A DNA stretch of 64,000 bases from Miscanthus floridulus (lineage: Eukaryota > Streptophyta > Magnoliopsida > Poales > Poaceae), in the NCBI RefSeq assembly GCF_019320115.1, contig NC_089583.1, positions 77,997,739-78,061,738 on the forward strand, in the 5' to 3' direction. Below are positions 1-12,339 of the stretch, one piece after another (positions within the stretch are counted from its first letter, which is position 1; every line of letters starts with the position of its first letter). The position numbers were made by a program, and so were the translations under genes. The notes beneath the pieces are model-generated. The model was not told the DNA's origin. It saw only the letters and a program-made list of their open reading frames with translations, and made no database searches.

Positions 1-1357
1 AGAGGCACGTTTCACCGCTCCCCTCGATGGTCTAGCCAGGGCTCATGTCGCCAGCTCTTACCGCCCTTCGATGTACGTCATCATCATGCTGGGCTTGACG
101 CTGGTTGTTGATGACACTACGAGCGTCTTGGTTTGGCCCAAGCCTCTCGCGCATAGGGGGTCGGTGTGGAGCGGGCGCCGGGTTAGGCCGTGGTGCAGCT
201 GTGCCTCCTATTCCATGCCCGGCGACTATAGTGGTGAGCAGATGGAGGGATTCATCTGGTGCATCCCTGCTCCCCTGGTGGGGAGAGAGGCCACGAGTCG
301 GTGTCGCGATGAGGAGCTCTCCGCCTATTGAACGGCGGCGGTTTCCACTAGCGCCCAAAGATTCTAGTGGATTACCTGCTCCTAGGGGTCGACAAGCTCT
401 AGAAGGTCATGTAGAAGCATCGCCATAGCGGTGATGTTCTGGCCAACTCGAGTGAATTATGGGGATCATTCCCATGTCCATGATGTCACGTTGGACCTGG
501 TAGGCATGACCCCGGGCACTGCTCGCTAGGTTACGCGCGCATGGCGCAGCGTGCTACGCCGAGCGCACCGACGCAGGTGGCAGCTGGTTCTGCCACATTT
601 GTTGTAGCTCCTCGCCATGCTCCTGTGCACACGCGAGGGCCTCCACACGAGGGTCAGGAGGGGTGTGGGTCTATAGAGACTCCGCTACCATCGGTGAATT
701 TGCTTTGCATTGTTGAACAGCCTTATTGTTGCTGACGACCGTTATGTTTGTAGAGCAAGATGCGGACCTCAATCAGTTGCATCAAGTCATCAGTCAACTT
801 CAAGAGGAGGAGAAGAAGGCGTCTTGGTGAGTGGAGAAACTATCCAAGGAGTTGAAAGGTGAGTAGGTCATGGTCAAAGTTGTTGCTGAAGTGACTTCTT
901 CACTTGACGGGTCTTCTCGGTGTTTGCAGAATACCGCCAGAGGACCAGGGCATAGTTCGACATGCTAGAGCTAGAGGCCAGAACCCAAAGGGGGAAACTT
1001 GATGCTATGGTTGCTGGGGTCAAGCCTATGCTCGACTACGTTGACATGGATGTAGCTCCTTAGCCCGATGACAGGACACTACATTCGAACACCATCATTG
1101 ATAGATGCAAGGTGGTGTGGGAGAACTTCAAGAGCTTCAACCAAGATGCCACTATCTCCGCCATGACCCATGCCCTAGCGGTAGTCTGGTCTCATTACCC
1201 TGCCATCAATCTTCAAGCGATAGGGGCTAGATTTGCTAGAGGGATGGGTGCGATGAAGCAGCAGCAGCTGGAGGATGAGGTGCATGATGCGGAGAAGAAG
1301 CTGGCCGGCGGCATCGATCTGTTCGGTGAGGTGGACGGAGATGGCCAAACACAATGA
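1..1357 (+). pseudogene. Antisense gene of element A, 3' part
   Basis: Plus-strand reading opposite to A's gag-pol, placed between pol and the missing 3' LTR. From about 755 it reads as a coiled-coil-like stretch rich in Q, E and K, then after a possible intron continues to a C-terminal block at 1112-1357 with the core ALAVVWSHYPAINLQAIG. The same block (small hydrophobics, H-Y, then I..G) closes the antisense genes of elements C and E. Positions 1-754 are the likely low-complexity linker, with stops. The N-terminal domain would lie left of the window. Function is unknown. Being in the same place in three elements argues it is a real family gene, here decayed. Confidence 0.65.
859..929 (+). 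other. Putative intron in A's antisense gene
   Basis: A 71-bp GT-AG interval: donor context AAAG|GTGAGTAG, acceptor context GTGTTTGCAG|AATACC. It separates the coiled-coil part from the downstream exon. Size matches the introns seen in the same gene of C and E (70-84 bp). Splicing is inferred from sequence only. Confidence 0.5.
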
Positions 1358-1978
1358 CCTGCTCAGAAAGTATCTTGTAAAGAACATCTAGAGAGGATAG
1401 TTAAATGTGCTAGGGCGTAGACAAATATTTATGTATGTGTATAAATGTTGTAAAGTGACATGTGCTTGTTTATGCAGTTTGCCAGCACTTTCGGTGAAAA
1501 ATTGATGTAGTGTTAAGCCTAACGCAATTATACGTAGTATAAGTAGCGTCCGAGTAGTTAGTTCATTACTGAGCTCTTGGCCTTGGCTAGCCCGTATTCC
1601 ATAACATCGAGCACGGAGCCTGTGCACATGTAGGAGGAATAGACGTGACCGAGGAATCACAGCCGACCACCCATAACGCGGAGCGTGGAGCCCGTAGCAC
1701 ATGTAGGGAGAGATCGGAGACTGGATTTTCTCCAAAGAATACAGAGCGGAACATGTGCTGCTCGATGGTTGGCAAAATATCTTAGAGATATTTTAGTATG
1801 GAGAAACATGGCAGAGCTTTTATGAAGATCACGTATATTTGTTAGAGTTTGTTAAGGAGTAGCTTAGACCTGGCAACCGCAAATGTAGATTAAACCAGTA
1901 GTGGAGAAATAATGGAGACAAATTATGGCGACAAAAACTTCATTTATTATGGAGTGGAGAGTACATATCTGGAGCATT
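1358..1978. other. Spacer between A's antisense gene and the end of A's pol
   Basis: About 620 bp of AT-rich sequence between the two convergent reading frames, presumably holding both their 3' untranslated regions. I see no further gene or clear repeat in it. Confidence 0.5.
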
Positions 1979-3045
1979 TCAAGGATAGAAACGTATAAGG
2001 TGCTCGATGTGCCACGAATTGGGGATACCGATTCTGTCCTGGTCACATAGCCGGTAAGACCCCTAGTCGGGTAACCTCTTTGACCATGTAAGGCCCTTTC
2101 CATGGGGAGGAGAGCTTGTGCATCCGTTCGGTTTTTTATTTTCTGTGGAGAACTAGGTCACCTACAGCAAATGAATGACCTTTGATGTTGCGATTGTAGT
2201 ATCTTCGCACGCCTTCTAGGTATTTGGCTATGCAGACGCGAGTGATCAGGCATTCTTCTTTAGCCCTGTCGATGTCCTTTGTCCGAACAGCTATGGCTTG
2301 CTCTTCATTATAATGTTCCACCCTAGGTGCTCGAAAGGCAATGTCCGCTAGAAGTATGGCTTCTAAGCCATAGACCAAAAAGTATGGAGACACACTAGTG
2401 CTATGACTAGCTTGAGTGTGTAGTCTCTAGACCACAGCTGGGATCCCTTTGAGCCATTTGCCTAGATGTTTTTCCTCTTTCTAATATAGCCTCTTTTTGA
2501 GGGCATCGAGGATCATGCCGTTCGCTCGTTTGACCTAGGCGTTGGCTCTAGGATGGGCAATAGAGACGTATTTGACAGAGATGCATTAGTCTTCGTAGAA
2601 GTCCCAAAAATGATGACCAGTGAATGTAGTTCTGAGGTCGATGATAATGCTGTTTGGGAGACTGAATCTGCGGATGATATCTTCGAAGAGCTCGACTGCC
2701 TTCTTTACAGTAGCCGAAACAAGCGGTTTGTATTTGATCCACTTGGAGAACTTGTCAATGGTGATGTACACATATCGGAAACCACCTGGCGCTGGCCTAA
2801 AAGGCCTAATCATGTCTAGTCCCTAGCATGCGAAAGGCCAAGAAGCTGGGATGGATCTGCAATTCCTTCGTGGGCACGTGTATCTGCTTAGGCAAAAAAT
2901 TGACATCCTTCACAACATCGTATGAGGTCTTCTGTGTTGGCGATGGACGTGGACCAATAAAAACTAGCTCAAAAAGCTTTGTTGACCAGGTATCTTGAGG
3001 CCACGTGATTGGCATAGGAACTAGAGTGAATTTCAAGTAGTAGTT
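1979..3045 (-). pseudogene. Element A pol: integrase region
   Basis: The last part of A's polyprotein. At 2586-2813 it shows the integrase core motif ITIDKFSKWI and the second-Asp region reading IIIDLRTTFTG, where the family normally has DNGTQFTG, so a catalytic neighbourhood is damaged. At 2136-2393 it shows the C-terminal signature PYFLVYGLEAIL and NIKGHSFAVGDLVL. The frame ends with the family-typical W-x-IEHL-x-RFYP and stop at 1979-1981. At 2806-3036 there is a degenerate zinc-finger/linker part. Integrase would insert the cDNA into the genome. Several stops and frame changes mean this copy is dead. Confidence 0.85.
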
Positions 3046-3800
3046 TCACTCCCTCTTCTTGGGTGATGAATTTCTGCAGTATCCCTTCCTTGGCACTTTT
3101 CCTCATCAAGTTCCATCTACCAACACATAATGCTTGCTATGATGGATTAGGCATTCAGTTTGGTCTTGTCCACTGGTACATTAGCACTGGTGAAGTACTT
3201 GATAAACTATTCCCTCCAATTGGCGGCCGCGTGGAGGTACTGTAGTACCAGCTGCTCGGCAGGGGGGATTCCTTGAACTTCCTTCTCTTCCTTAATGGAT
3301 GGTGTAAAGAGGTCTTGAACAAAAACCCTAGGCAAAATCATGGCGCGAGAAGATCCTATCTTAGATAGGTGGTCGGTGAGCTAATTTGGATCTCATACCA
3401 CGTGGTGGTACTTGATACCATAGAACTTCCCCTCGAGTTTCCTTATTTTGGCGCAATATGCACCCATCTTCTCACTAGAACATGACCAATCTTTGTTGAG
3501 CTGGTTGATGACCAGCGTGGAGTCTCCATATACCATAAGGCATTTGACACTAAGCTCGATGGCTATATGGAGTCCATGGAGACATGCTTCATATTCGGCG
3601 ATGTTGATGGAGGCTGAAAAATGAATTTAGAGAATGTATCAGAGCTTGTCCTTGGTCGGCGTAATGAATAAAATGCCAGCACCAACACCATTGATGTTGA
3701 GGGCACCGTCAAAGTACATCACCCAGTGCTCAGGGCAAGTAGCGGGGATGGGCTCTTGGATCTCAGTCCACTCAGCGATGAAGTCAGCCAGCGCCTAGTG
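3046..3800 (-). pseudogene. Element A pol: second (archaeal-type) RNase H and linker
   Basis: Reverse-strand translation shows YFDGALNINGVGAGI near 3690-3710, then AEYEACLHGLHIAIEL and VYGDSTLVINQLNKDW, the layout of the extra archaeal-type RNase H known from Tat-lineage elements. It follows the normal RNase H of the same polyprotein and precedes the integrase. In-frame stops replace single residues, for example one after TPTKDKL. This domain is a main reason for placing A in the Tat lineage. Confidence 0.75.
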
Positions 3801-5136
3801 ACTTAATGGTAGGTCTACTTTTGAATTCGATGGAGTAAGTGTCAAGCTCGATAGCCCACTTGATGATGCGACCATTGGCCTATTTGTTGCGGAGGATGTC
3901 CCCTAGAGGGAACTCGGTGACCATGGCAATCTTGTAGTACTCAAAGTAATGGCGAAGCTTATGCGGCATGATCAGAATGGCGTACAACAGCTTCTGAACC
4001 AGAGGGTAATGAGTTTTAGGACTCATTAAGAACCTCGCTGATGAAGTAGATTGGACGTTGCACCTTATAGGCGTGTTTGGCTTCCTCACGCTCGACGACA
4101 ATAGCTATGCTAACAATGCGAGATGTCACGGCGATGTAGATCAATAGGGTTTCATCTGGTCGAGGTGCCATCATGATCAGAGGCTTTGTTAGAAACAACT
4201 TGAGCTGCTCAAAAGCTGTATTTGCCTCATTCAACCAGGAGAAGCGCTCAGGAGGCCTTGAGGAGTTTGAAGAACGGTAGTCCCTTTTCATCGTGGCGTG
4301 ATATAAAGCGGCTAAGAGTAGGCATGCAGCCTATAAGCTTCTGCATCTCCTTTACGTAGGTTGGTCATTTCATGTTGGTGATGGTGGAGACCTTGTTAGG
4401 GTTGGGTTTGATGCTGTGGGCGCTAACGATGTAGCCCAGGAGTATGCCGGATGGAACTCCAAAGATGCTCTTTGAAGGATTCAACTTCCATCTGTATCTT
4501 TTTTGGTTGGTGAATGTTTCTTCGAGGTGGGCGATAAGATTGTTAGTGATTTTGGATTTGATGACCACATCGTCGATGTAAGCTTCCATGTTGCAGGCCT
4601 ATCTATTGGTCAAGGCACATCTGGATGGCTCTTTGGTAGGTCACCTTAGCGTTCTTGAGTCCAAAGGACATGGTGGTATAGCAATACGCACCGAAAGGCA
4701 GTGATGAACGACGTCTTGATCTGGTCATCCTCCTTGAGGGATATCTAGGTGACAGCTAGAGTAACAGTCAAGGAAGGAGAGCACTTCATAGCCGGTGGTG
4801 GAGTCTACAACATCATCTATCCAAGATAGGCTGAAGGGGTCTTTAGGGCAGTGTTTGTTGACATCATTGTAATCAACACACATTCTCCATTCTTTATTCT
4901 TTTTTTGAACAAGAATAGGGTTTGCTAACAACTTAGGATGATACACTTCTTTAATAAATCTAGCAGCTAGGAGCCATTTTATTTCTACCCTAATAGCCTC
5001 CTTCTTGTCTGCCGTGAATCGTTGGAGTTTTTGCTTGACCGGTTTGGCGGTCGGCGAGACGTTTAAGGAGTGCTCGATCTTCTCTCGTGGTACCCCTGGC
5101 AAGTCTATAGGTTTCCAAGCAAACATGTTGGTGTTG
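3801..5136 (-). pseudogene. Element A pol: reverse transcriptase and RNase H
   Basis: Reverse transcriptase begins beside the B insertion. Visible blocks in order: FAWKPIDLPGVPRE and WRMCVDYNDVNKHCPKDPF (4725-5126), the catalytic box as YIDD at 4569-4580, and KLNPSKSIFGV with LLGYIVS (4365-4550). The usual YVDD is here YIDD, with both aspartates kept. The first RNase H follows at 4016-4291 (RFSWLNEANTAFEQLK, YFISEVL). Stops and frame changes between blocks mark it as a pseudogene. The 5' part of the polyprotein lies at 27924 onward, across element B. Confidence 0.88.
5132..5136. repeat. Left target-site duplication of element B (GTTGG)
   Basis: GTTGG directly before the TGAAATGACC end of B's LTR. 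The same five bases follow the TTACA end of B's other LTR at 27919-27923. Removing B and one copy leaves A's pol in one frame across the junction. Confidence 0.9.
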
Positions 5137-8100
5137 GTGAAATGACCCCAATTTCCGCGAAGGGAAATCCATAACGTTGAAGTGTAATAAGACCGTTGTA
5201 GATCATATTACCCAAATTCCAGTCGAATATCATATCCATACAATGATAATATCAGAGTACAAATAGTGTGGAATTACATAAATTATTACAACGCCGCATT
5301 GGTGGAATCAAAAGTAGCATTCATTCAGAATAGCTTGAAGATAAGATCGCCAAACTCAAGCGTAGGCACGAACCCCTCAACCGTCAAACTCCTTGGAGCT
5401 ATACTCCTCAGCAGAACCTGTGTGCCAAAATTTATTCAGTATGATTTGTACTAGCCACTCCCGCCCTATGAGCATTACTTTGTGGAAATTGGATGCATGT
5501 TGGATATAATCAAAGGAACCTATAAGGCTAGGGGTTTCCTATGTATTTAGCATATCAAGTATGAATAAAAGTATAGTCAAGTTTTAACACCATTCCCACA
5601 CCCCTTCCACCCCATCCCCTTCCTAGAGCCAGGTTTCGATCCTAGGATCGATATACCACCATCTCCACACCATTACCATACCATTGCTCAGTTGATAGGC
5701 CAACTCCCTCTCGGCACTGTCTCAAGGCCCATAGCCCCTGGCTACGACCGACACTCTCTCATGGGGGAAGAAGAGAAGGACTCATCTCATTATCTAGTTT
5801 AAGTGAAACCCAGGAAAGGTTCATAGCCTGACAAGTCGCCACATGTATCGATCGTTCAACCATACACTCTAGTAGAGGTTTTACATAACCACAAGATCCG
5901 CCTTCCTCGCTGACCGTCAGTCAACTGGGCTGATTTCGGACCGCTTGCTAGCCTAGGATAATGCCACTCTACCATTCAGCCCTGGTACACCCCAAGTCTA
6001 GTCTAGGGGTGGCTAAAACTGTGAGTCATGAGCCGGGTCCACAAGGTCTCCTATGAAGTCTCGGAAGGGTGTGGGGGGAAATCCTCCGCTGCCTCGTACC
6101 TCCTTACACTGTCCTGCTATCAACCTAGCAGTAGTGGCAATATCCTACCAAGTAGTCCGGCCGTCCCACACCATATAGGGCGAGTGGTACATAAGGCTTC
6201 CTAGTGAATTTGAGTACTAGTAAGTCCTTAGGGATGACCAAGCCAGAATGTCTTCATCAGGGTTTCCATTTACCGTGCCACCATAGCACCTCCACCCCGG
6301 GCTCCTCCCATCACAGGTTCACACCTAGGGCCACCTCATATTCCATTTCACCCACCACAGGTATCCATTCTAGGGGTGCCTAGGTAGCACCCCATGGCAA
6401 GACTTGCCCTAGGCTCATCGTATACTCCAACTTGGTCGACACAACCCTCACCCTCCACACACCCAAGTCACACACGCAGCACTCTCCCCATAGTCTAGAT
6501 AACACTAGTTTCCACCATGCGTCAATGTAGTATAAACGTAGTAGAAGTATGAGCCATGAAATATAGCAGCAAGTGTGTGTCTAGTCTAATAGTAGGATAT
6601 GTAGGGGTAAGGTTGCGTCAAGGTAAAGGCCACCAAGTAAGCATACTACTATGCAAGTCCTATCATAGTATGATTATAATAGTAAAGTAAAGCAATAGCA
6701 GTTCTATATTAGCCATGTGTAATAGGTGCTACGAGATTGGGTGGGATGTGGCACCTTCAGTGTAGTCATCTCCATTCTCCTCACGGTACTCACGATCCTC
6801 GTCTATCTGGTTCTCCTCCGAGTCTGCATCGATCACATCATAGTCGCATTAGCGACGTCTATACAATAGCACAAAGAAGCAATGGAAATTCAAAAGAGCC
6901 AAATGCACTCAAACATGGGTTCATTGCGTAGAGCTTGTTTTTAGATGAATTTTGGTCCTGGTTTCATATTTTTCCGAGGTCGTATGAATTAGTTATGAAT
7001 TTCCAAAGTTTAAATCATTTCTGAAATTAGAAAAAGGCTGAATTAATCCTGGGCTAACACGTGTCACGCAGTGACTGGTCCATGTGGCATGCTGACATCA
7101 GCATGACGTCAGCATGATGTCAGCGTCTCGGTTCCAAGCTGACAGGTGGGGTCCAGCTGACGTCATCATGATGTCATCAACGTCATCAGTTCCAACAGGT
7201 GGGTCCAGGGGCTCTTGGGTCACTGACATGTGGGTCCGGTCAAAGTCAACGTTAGTCAACGATGAGTCAATGGTCAATGGTCTATGGTCAATGGTTAGGG
7301 TCACTGACGTGTGGGCTAGGGCTGCTGACGTCAGCAGCTGATGTCATCGTGACGTTAGCATGACGTTACCCTAGCTGTGTTGGCTTCTGACGTGTGGGTC
7401 CCATGTGATGTCAGCATGACATCAGCATTTGACATGTGGGTCCAGAGTGTCTGTGTCACTGACATGTGGGGTCAGGTCAACGGTCAACATTGACCGGTCA
7501 ACGATCAACGGTCAACATGGGCCGGGTCTCAAATGGGCTATGGTGGGCTCGGGTTGGGCCGGTCTGGGTCGGGCTGACCCAAACATGTGGCAGGCTGTGA
7601 CATAGCCACGTCACAACCTTGGGCCTCCACTAGGCTGTGGTCTATGGCTATGGGCATGAGCGTGGCACACGATGGACCAAGAGGCACTGGTCTATGGACC
7701 TAAGGCAGGGTGCATGGTGGACCAAGCCTACCTCTCTTTCCTCGGGCACGGTCTATGAACACCGGGTTCATGCGCAGGTGGTCGGCGAGGGGAGTTTCCC
7801 CTATTTCTCCCATGGTTGTGCTCTCGCCGGTGGCGTGCCTCATCGGCGAGCCTTGCCGTAGGTGCTGGTGCCCAATTGAGGAGGGGAAAAGCTCCCCCAC
7901 ACCATGGCGACTACGACGGTGGGGTCAAAGCAGCGGCCAAAGGTCCCTAGGTCTCTAGCCATGACGAATGATGGCTCAACATGGCGGTGCTCATCGGCGA
8001 GCCCCTTCCAGCGGCGCAGGTGTCCAACTAAGGTGGGCAATAGCTCGGCCTTACCTTGGCGGGTGCCCTGGTGAAGCTAGCAAGGTGGCTGGACGGCTCC

Positions 8101-9607
8101 AGTTGGCTGGCCGCAGTGGCGGTGCACGGTAGGACTCCGGCCGAGGTCTGGTGCTCATGGCCAGAGCGCTGTGGTCGGCTAATGGGGTTACAGTCTACAT
8201 GGCTATCGTCCAGATGTCACGGTGATGCTCTATAGCTACGTCCTAGCCCAGCGAGGCGGCCAGATGCGCGTGTGGTGGCCACGCCATGACAGCGGCGGCA
8301 TCGTGAGCGTGGTGTGTGTAGGCTCTACTTCGGCATCCGTGGGGCTAGGAGGAGGTCTTAGCAGCGAGAAGCTCACCGTCAGTGCTGTGGAAGATGGGAT
8401 GGTGGTGCAGTGACGAGCTGCGGCCGTGTAGCTCCAAAAGCAGTGCAGCGTGGCATCGTGGCGTCGTCTCCTGCTCCGGCAACACCGGCGGCATCACACG
8501 GCTTCGGCACTCCCCCCTTCTTCTTCCTCTTCTCCCTCTGCTCTCTTAGCTCTCTCTCTTGGCTCGGGCATGCAGGGGGTGGCCGCAAGGTGGCGGCAGG
8601 CACTGGAATGCGCTAGGGCAACTAGGGCTAGGGCTCTTATAGACGAACGGGGAACGGCGGAGCCCGGTGATTGGCGGATGGGGATCAAGGGCGATCGGAG
8701 GCGTGGGCTGCATCCAACGGCTGCGAGTGGTTGCGTGGGTGCGGTGCCAAGGAGACAAGGCCATGCCCCAGGTGTGACCCTCTGGCCCGCCCCTGCTATC
8801 GCTGTCGGCCTCCGGTCGCACGGAGGTTGAGGCATGGCGTGGAGAAGATGAACAGGAGGGCTGACATGCGGGGCCCGTGTGGTAGCAGCTGTAGGCGAGG
8901 TGAGAGCGGCGTGCGGGCGTGAGCGGCATGCTGGGCCAGCTCATGGGCCGCGCGTGCAGCTGGGAAGACAGGCAAGGGGTTGGCAGGCCTAGTTGGGCGG
9001 GCTGGCTGGCGCGGCGGGGTCTAGCTAGGTCAGTGAAGCTGAGCAGGCCTAGGGCCACAGCGAGGCTTCCTCCTTTCTTTTCTTTTTCTATTTTTCTTTT
9101 CTTCTCCTTTGTTTGAATTCAAATTTGGTTTTGGAATTCGAATTAAAAATTGGTGCACCAAATTCATTAGGAGTTTTAGATATGAGGCCCACAATATTCT
9201 TATATAAATATTAGGAATTTATTTAGCTATTTTGTATAACAAAAATAGGTGTGGTTTTGTTATACAAAAATAGAATTAGTTTTTCTCTTTAAACCTTTAT
9301 TCTTTGGTTTGAGTATTAATTATTTTATGGTTTATTACTTTATTGGAGTTGTTAAGCATATCATAACTCAAATGGAAATCCAAATCACATTTTGAATTAA
9401 CAATGTATGCAATACTTTATTTGTTAGAATTTAAATAAACACAGTTAACTAATGACATGCCATGCTTGTGTGTTGACCTAGGTTGGGGTTAGACCTAATG
9501 CATCTCTTAGGTTGGGTTTCTATACATGACACTCATCATCACATGGGGGTTTTAAGAAAAATTTTGTAGTTGGTATTTTTTAGTGTATGGATTTTTGGGT
9601 TGTTACA
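5137..9607 (-). repeat. 3' LTR of element B (full length, 4471 bp)
   Basis: Starts TGAAATGACCCC and ends GGGTTGTTACA on the plus strand; in element sense it begins TGTAACAACCC and ends GGGGTCATTTCA. Next to its inner end is the purine tract of B. Its 7510-9607 part repeats at 25834-27918. The segment about 7530-9060 is GC-rich; 9110-9607 is AT-rich. Open frames on both strands of the GC-rich part are chance frames without family motifs. Confidence 0.9.
7085..7520. promoter_or_regulatory. Dense TGACGTCA-like and GTCAA motif block in B's LTR
   Basis: Three perfect TGACGTCA palindromes and about eight one-base variants lie at 7085-7460, interleaved with about eleven GTCAA/TTGAC words at 7235-7520. 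TGACG with an ACGT core is the known site of plant bZIP factors, and TTGAC is the core of the W-box bound by WRKY factors. That the block acts as an enhancer is inference. The other LTR copy lost this part by deletion. Confidence 0.5.
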
Positions 9608-9621
9608 GTCCTACCCCCTTA
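9608..9621 (-). promoter_or_regulatory. Polypurine tract of element B
   Basis: On the minus strand AAGGGGGTAGGAC directly precedes the LTR start TGTAACAACCC. Position and composition are those of the plus-strand primer of LTR elements. Confidence 0.75.
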
Positions 9622-11013
9622 ACAGAATCTCGTCCCCGAGATTAAAGCGTAATGTACTCTTCGAAGAGGTAAGGATATCATAGCCGGAGGTCAGGCTCTT
9701 TCTCCCATGTTGCCTCTCCCTCCGTGTGATTGCTCCATTGGATCTTGCACATAGGAATAGTCTTGCTTCGGGTCTCTTTGGTATCTCTGCCCAGAATTCT
9801 GATAGGATGTTCTTTATACTCAAGTGTATCTTGTATGTCAAGTGTATCAGTTGGAACTACTTCATCGGGCACTCTCAAACACTTGCGTAGCTATGAGACA
9901 TGGAATACGGGATGTACACCCATTAATTCCTCGGGTAGCTCAAGTTTGTAGGCGAGCTTTCCAATCCTCTTGCAAATCTTGTATGGGCCAACAAATCTAG
10001 GGGCAAGCTTTCCTTTCACATGGAATTTGACAGTTCCACGTAGCGGGGATACCTTGAGATAGACGAGATCTCCCACATTGAACTCAAGTTCTTTTCTCCT
10101 TTTGTCAGCATAACTCTTGTATCGACTTTGAGCAATTCTCAAATTCTCCTTTACTTGCTCAACTCCTCCTTCTACATCCTGAATCTTGGCGGAGTCAAAG
10201 AACGATCTTTCTCCCGGTTGGGACCACATCAGAGGTGTCTTACATGGTCTGCCATACAGAGCTTCAAATGGTGACATCTTAATACTGGCATTGGTAGCTG
10301 TTGTTGTAAGAGAACTCTACATAGGGTAGGCATTTCTCCCAGTCAGAGCCATAATTCAGTACACTCGCACGAAGCATGTCTTCTAAGATCTGGTTTACCC
10401 GCTCTATCTGTCCATCTATCTGTGGGTGATAAGCAGTACTGAAATCAAGTTTGGTTCCAATGGACTTGTGTAGAGCTTCATAGAATCAGGACACAAACTG
10501 AGGACCACGATCAGATACAATACTAGAAGGAGCTCCATGCAGTTTGAGGATATGCTCAATATATAGATCTGCTAATTTTTCAGCATTGGTCTTGGTCTTA
10601 ACTGGTACAAAGTGAGCAATCTTAGTCAAGCAATCAACAATCACCCAGATGGAATCATTGCCTTTCTGTGAACGGGGCAATCCAACTATGAAATCGATGG
10701 ATATGCTCTCCCACTTCCACTCGGGAACGTCAAGAGGCTTTAGCAATCCTACAGGCCTTTGATGTTCAGTCCTTGACTCTGTTGCAGGTGCCACAATGTG
10801 CCACATGTCCTGCAATATCCAGTATTCATGCCTTTCCACCAAAAGTGTTTCTTCACGTCTTGATACATCTTTGAACCTCCAGGGTGAATATAGTACTTGG
10901 AATTGTGAGCTTCTAACAGAATTTCCCCTCATAGTACTAGGTCAGATGGAACACAGATTCTATTCTTGAACCAGATGGTTCCTTGTTCATCTTCTTGGTG
11001 GTTGGTCTTGTAG

Positions 11014-11018
11014 CCTAG
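11014..11018. repeat. Left target-site duplication candidate of element C (CCTAG)
   Basis: The five bases before C's 5' LTR. The partner copy cannot be seen because C's 3' end and the adjoining B sequence are deleted. Confidence 0.4.
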
Positions 11019-12339
11019 TGTTAGGGTACCATAAAACTGGGGTACCCCAAGCATACACCAAAAGGGGCACTCAAATCCCATCAACAACAAAGCTAGAGGG
11101 TAAGCCATGGGCTCATCACCAGCCCCATCCGAGCCCATCAGGCTCTCCACCTCGCCTCGGGCCTCGCATGGGGGGTCTCGGTGCCCTGACGCAATCTCCA
11201 CCTCGCAGCGAGGCCTCTCACGAGAGGTCTCAACAAGGAGCCCAATCTCCGTCTCGCCTAAGGCCCTGTGCGAACAGCCTCGAATAAGAAAGCTATTCTT
11301 CGTATCGGTCGAGGCTGGCTTGTCAACAACCCATCGCTTCCGCCTCGACCGGTCTTCCTGATAGCATGTCATGTCCCATTAATATGTCAACCACTCCTAC
11401 AATCTCAGCCGGACGATGGCTCGACTCCGCGGAGTGGCCGACGGGACATGAGGTCGCATCAGCGCCATACCGACTGAGACAGGGCACGACGGGGATTACC
11501 GGCAACTGTATTATGACGCTGTGCCCACGATCGGCGCCCGCACTACACTGTACCCCATGATCCCCACCTCAAAAACAACATGACATGGGCAGCCTGGCCC
11601 GTGTCATCATCACCTCCGAACCAACACACCAGATCAATCGCTCCCTCCAGGCCTTCGCACTCTGCACCAGGGTCTCGGCTATCTCGAGATTCACGTCTGC
11701 CGAAACCTCCCGCCATGGTTCAGCCTTGGCACCGACCGAGCCTCGGCCTCATGCACAGTCAATCCACTAGTGACCCGCATGCTGACCACTACACCCACTC
11801 CGAGGTAGCCCTGGAGCTCCCAGGATGCATGGGATCGGATGTGACCAGCACGCCGCCCTAGTGCTCTAAGGACGGACCACTCCGACGACTATGCCGCCAT
11901 AGGAACAGGCTACAGGGCTCGGAACACGCCGCCTCTGTTCGCACGACACCGTATAGTTAGCATATGTACTACCCTTGTCCTCCCTTCAAACTATAAAAGG
12001 AAAGAACTTGGGCCATTCTCGGGGGGAGACAGGTTCTCATGAAGAGCAACACTCTGTAACACACGCACTTCCTTGCCACTTGAGAGCAACATCTCAAGCA
12101 GCCCGCATCACTCCCCGCCGAGACCTGGGACTAGGCTCCCTCTCTCACCTAGCTTGTAACCCCCTACTACAAGCACTTCGGTGCAAGGAATACAAGATCA
12201 ATCTCCTAGACTGGACGTAGGGCTCGAATTGCCCGAACCAGTATAAACCTTGTGTCTCTTTGCATCACCATCTAGAATCAGGAACACGCAGAACAAATTC
12301 ACTAGTTGGTTGAGACCCCCCTAGTCCAAAACACCGACA
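11019..12339 (+). repeat. 5' LTR of element C (1321 bp)
   Basis: Begins TGTTAGGGTACC where B's integrase reading stops and ends AACACCGACA directly before the primer-binding region. A TATA box (TATAAAAG, 11992-11999) and the word GAACCAGTATAAACCTTGTG (about 12236) match features of the LTRs of E and G. The short frames inside on either strand carry no family motifs. Confidence 0.88.
11992..11999 (+). promoter_or_regulatory. TATA box of C's LTR promoter
   Basis: TATAAAAG about 350 bp before the LTR end, between a pyrimidine-rich and a purine-rich stretch. Its place matches the TATA boxes of the LTRs of E (59054), G (35455) and A (31328-31335, minus). Confidence 0.65.

Larger units (their letters stand above)
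9608..11018 (-). pseudogene. Element B pol fragment: integrase with chromodomain
   Basis: Minus-strand remains of the 3' part of a chromovirus polyprotein. Near 10780-10990 there is a degenerate zinc-binding part. Near 10486-10760 is the integrase core (IDFIVGLPRSQ, VDCLTKIAHFVPV, SSIVSDRGPQFVS with the second Asp). At 9891-10277 is the C-terminal part (SPFEALYGRPCKTPL, VGDLVYLKVSP, LAPRFVGPYKI). At about 9680-9850 there is a chromodomain-like stretch (IPMCKIQWSNH, EATWEKE). Chromodomains guide some integrases to particular chromatin. Stops and frame changes break it, and element C cuts it off at 11018. Confidence 0.88.

Noticed and set aside
8546..9058. 170-codon minus-strand frame in B's 3' LTR
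   Set aside because: Same GC-rich LTR block; no family motif and not kept between LTR copies.
11107..11861. Several frames inside C's 5' LTR
   Set aside because: LTR sequence with no protein-family motif; overlapping frames in several phases.
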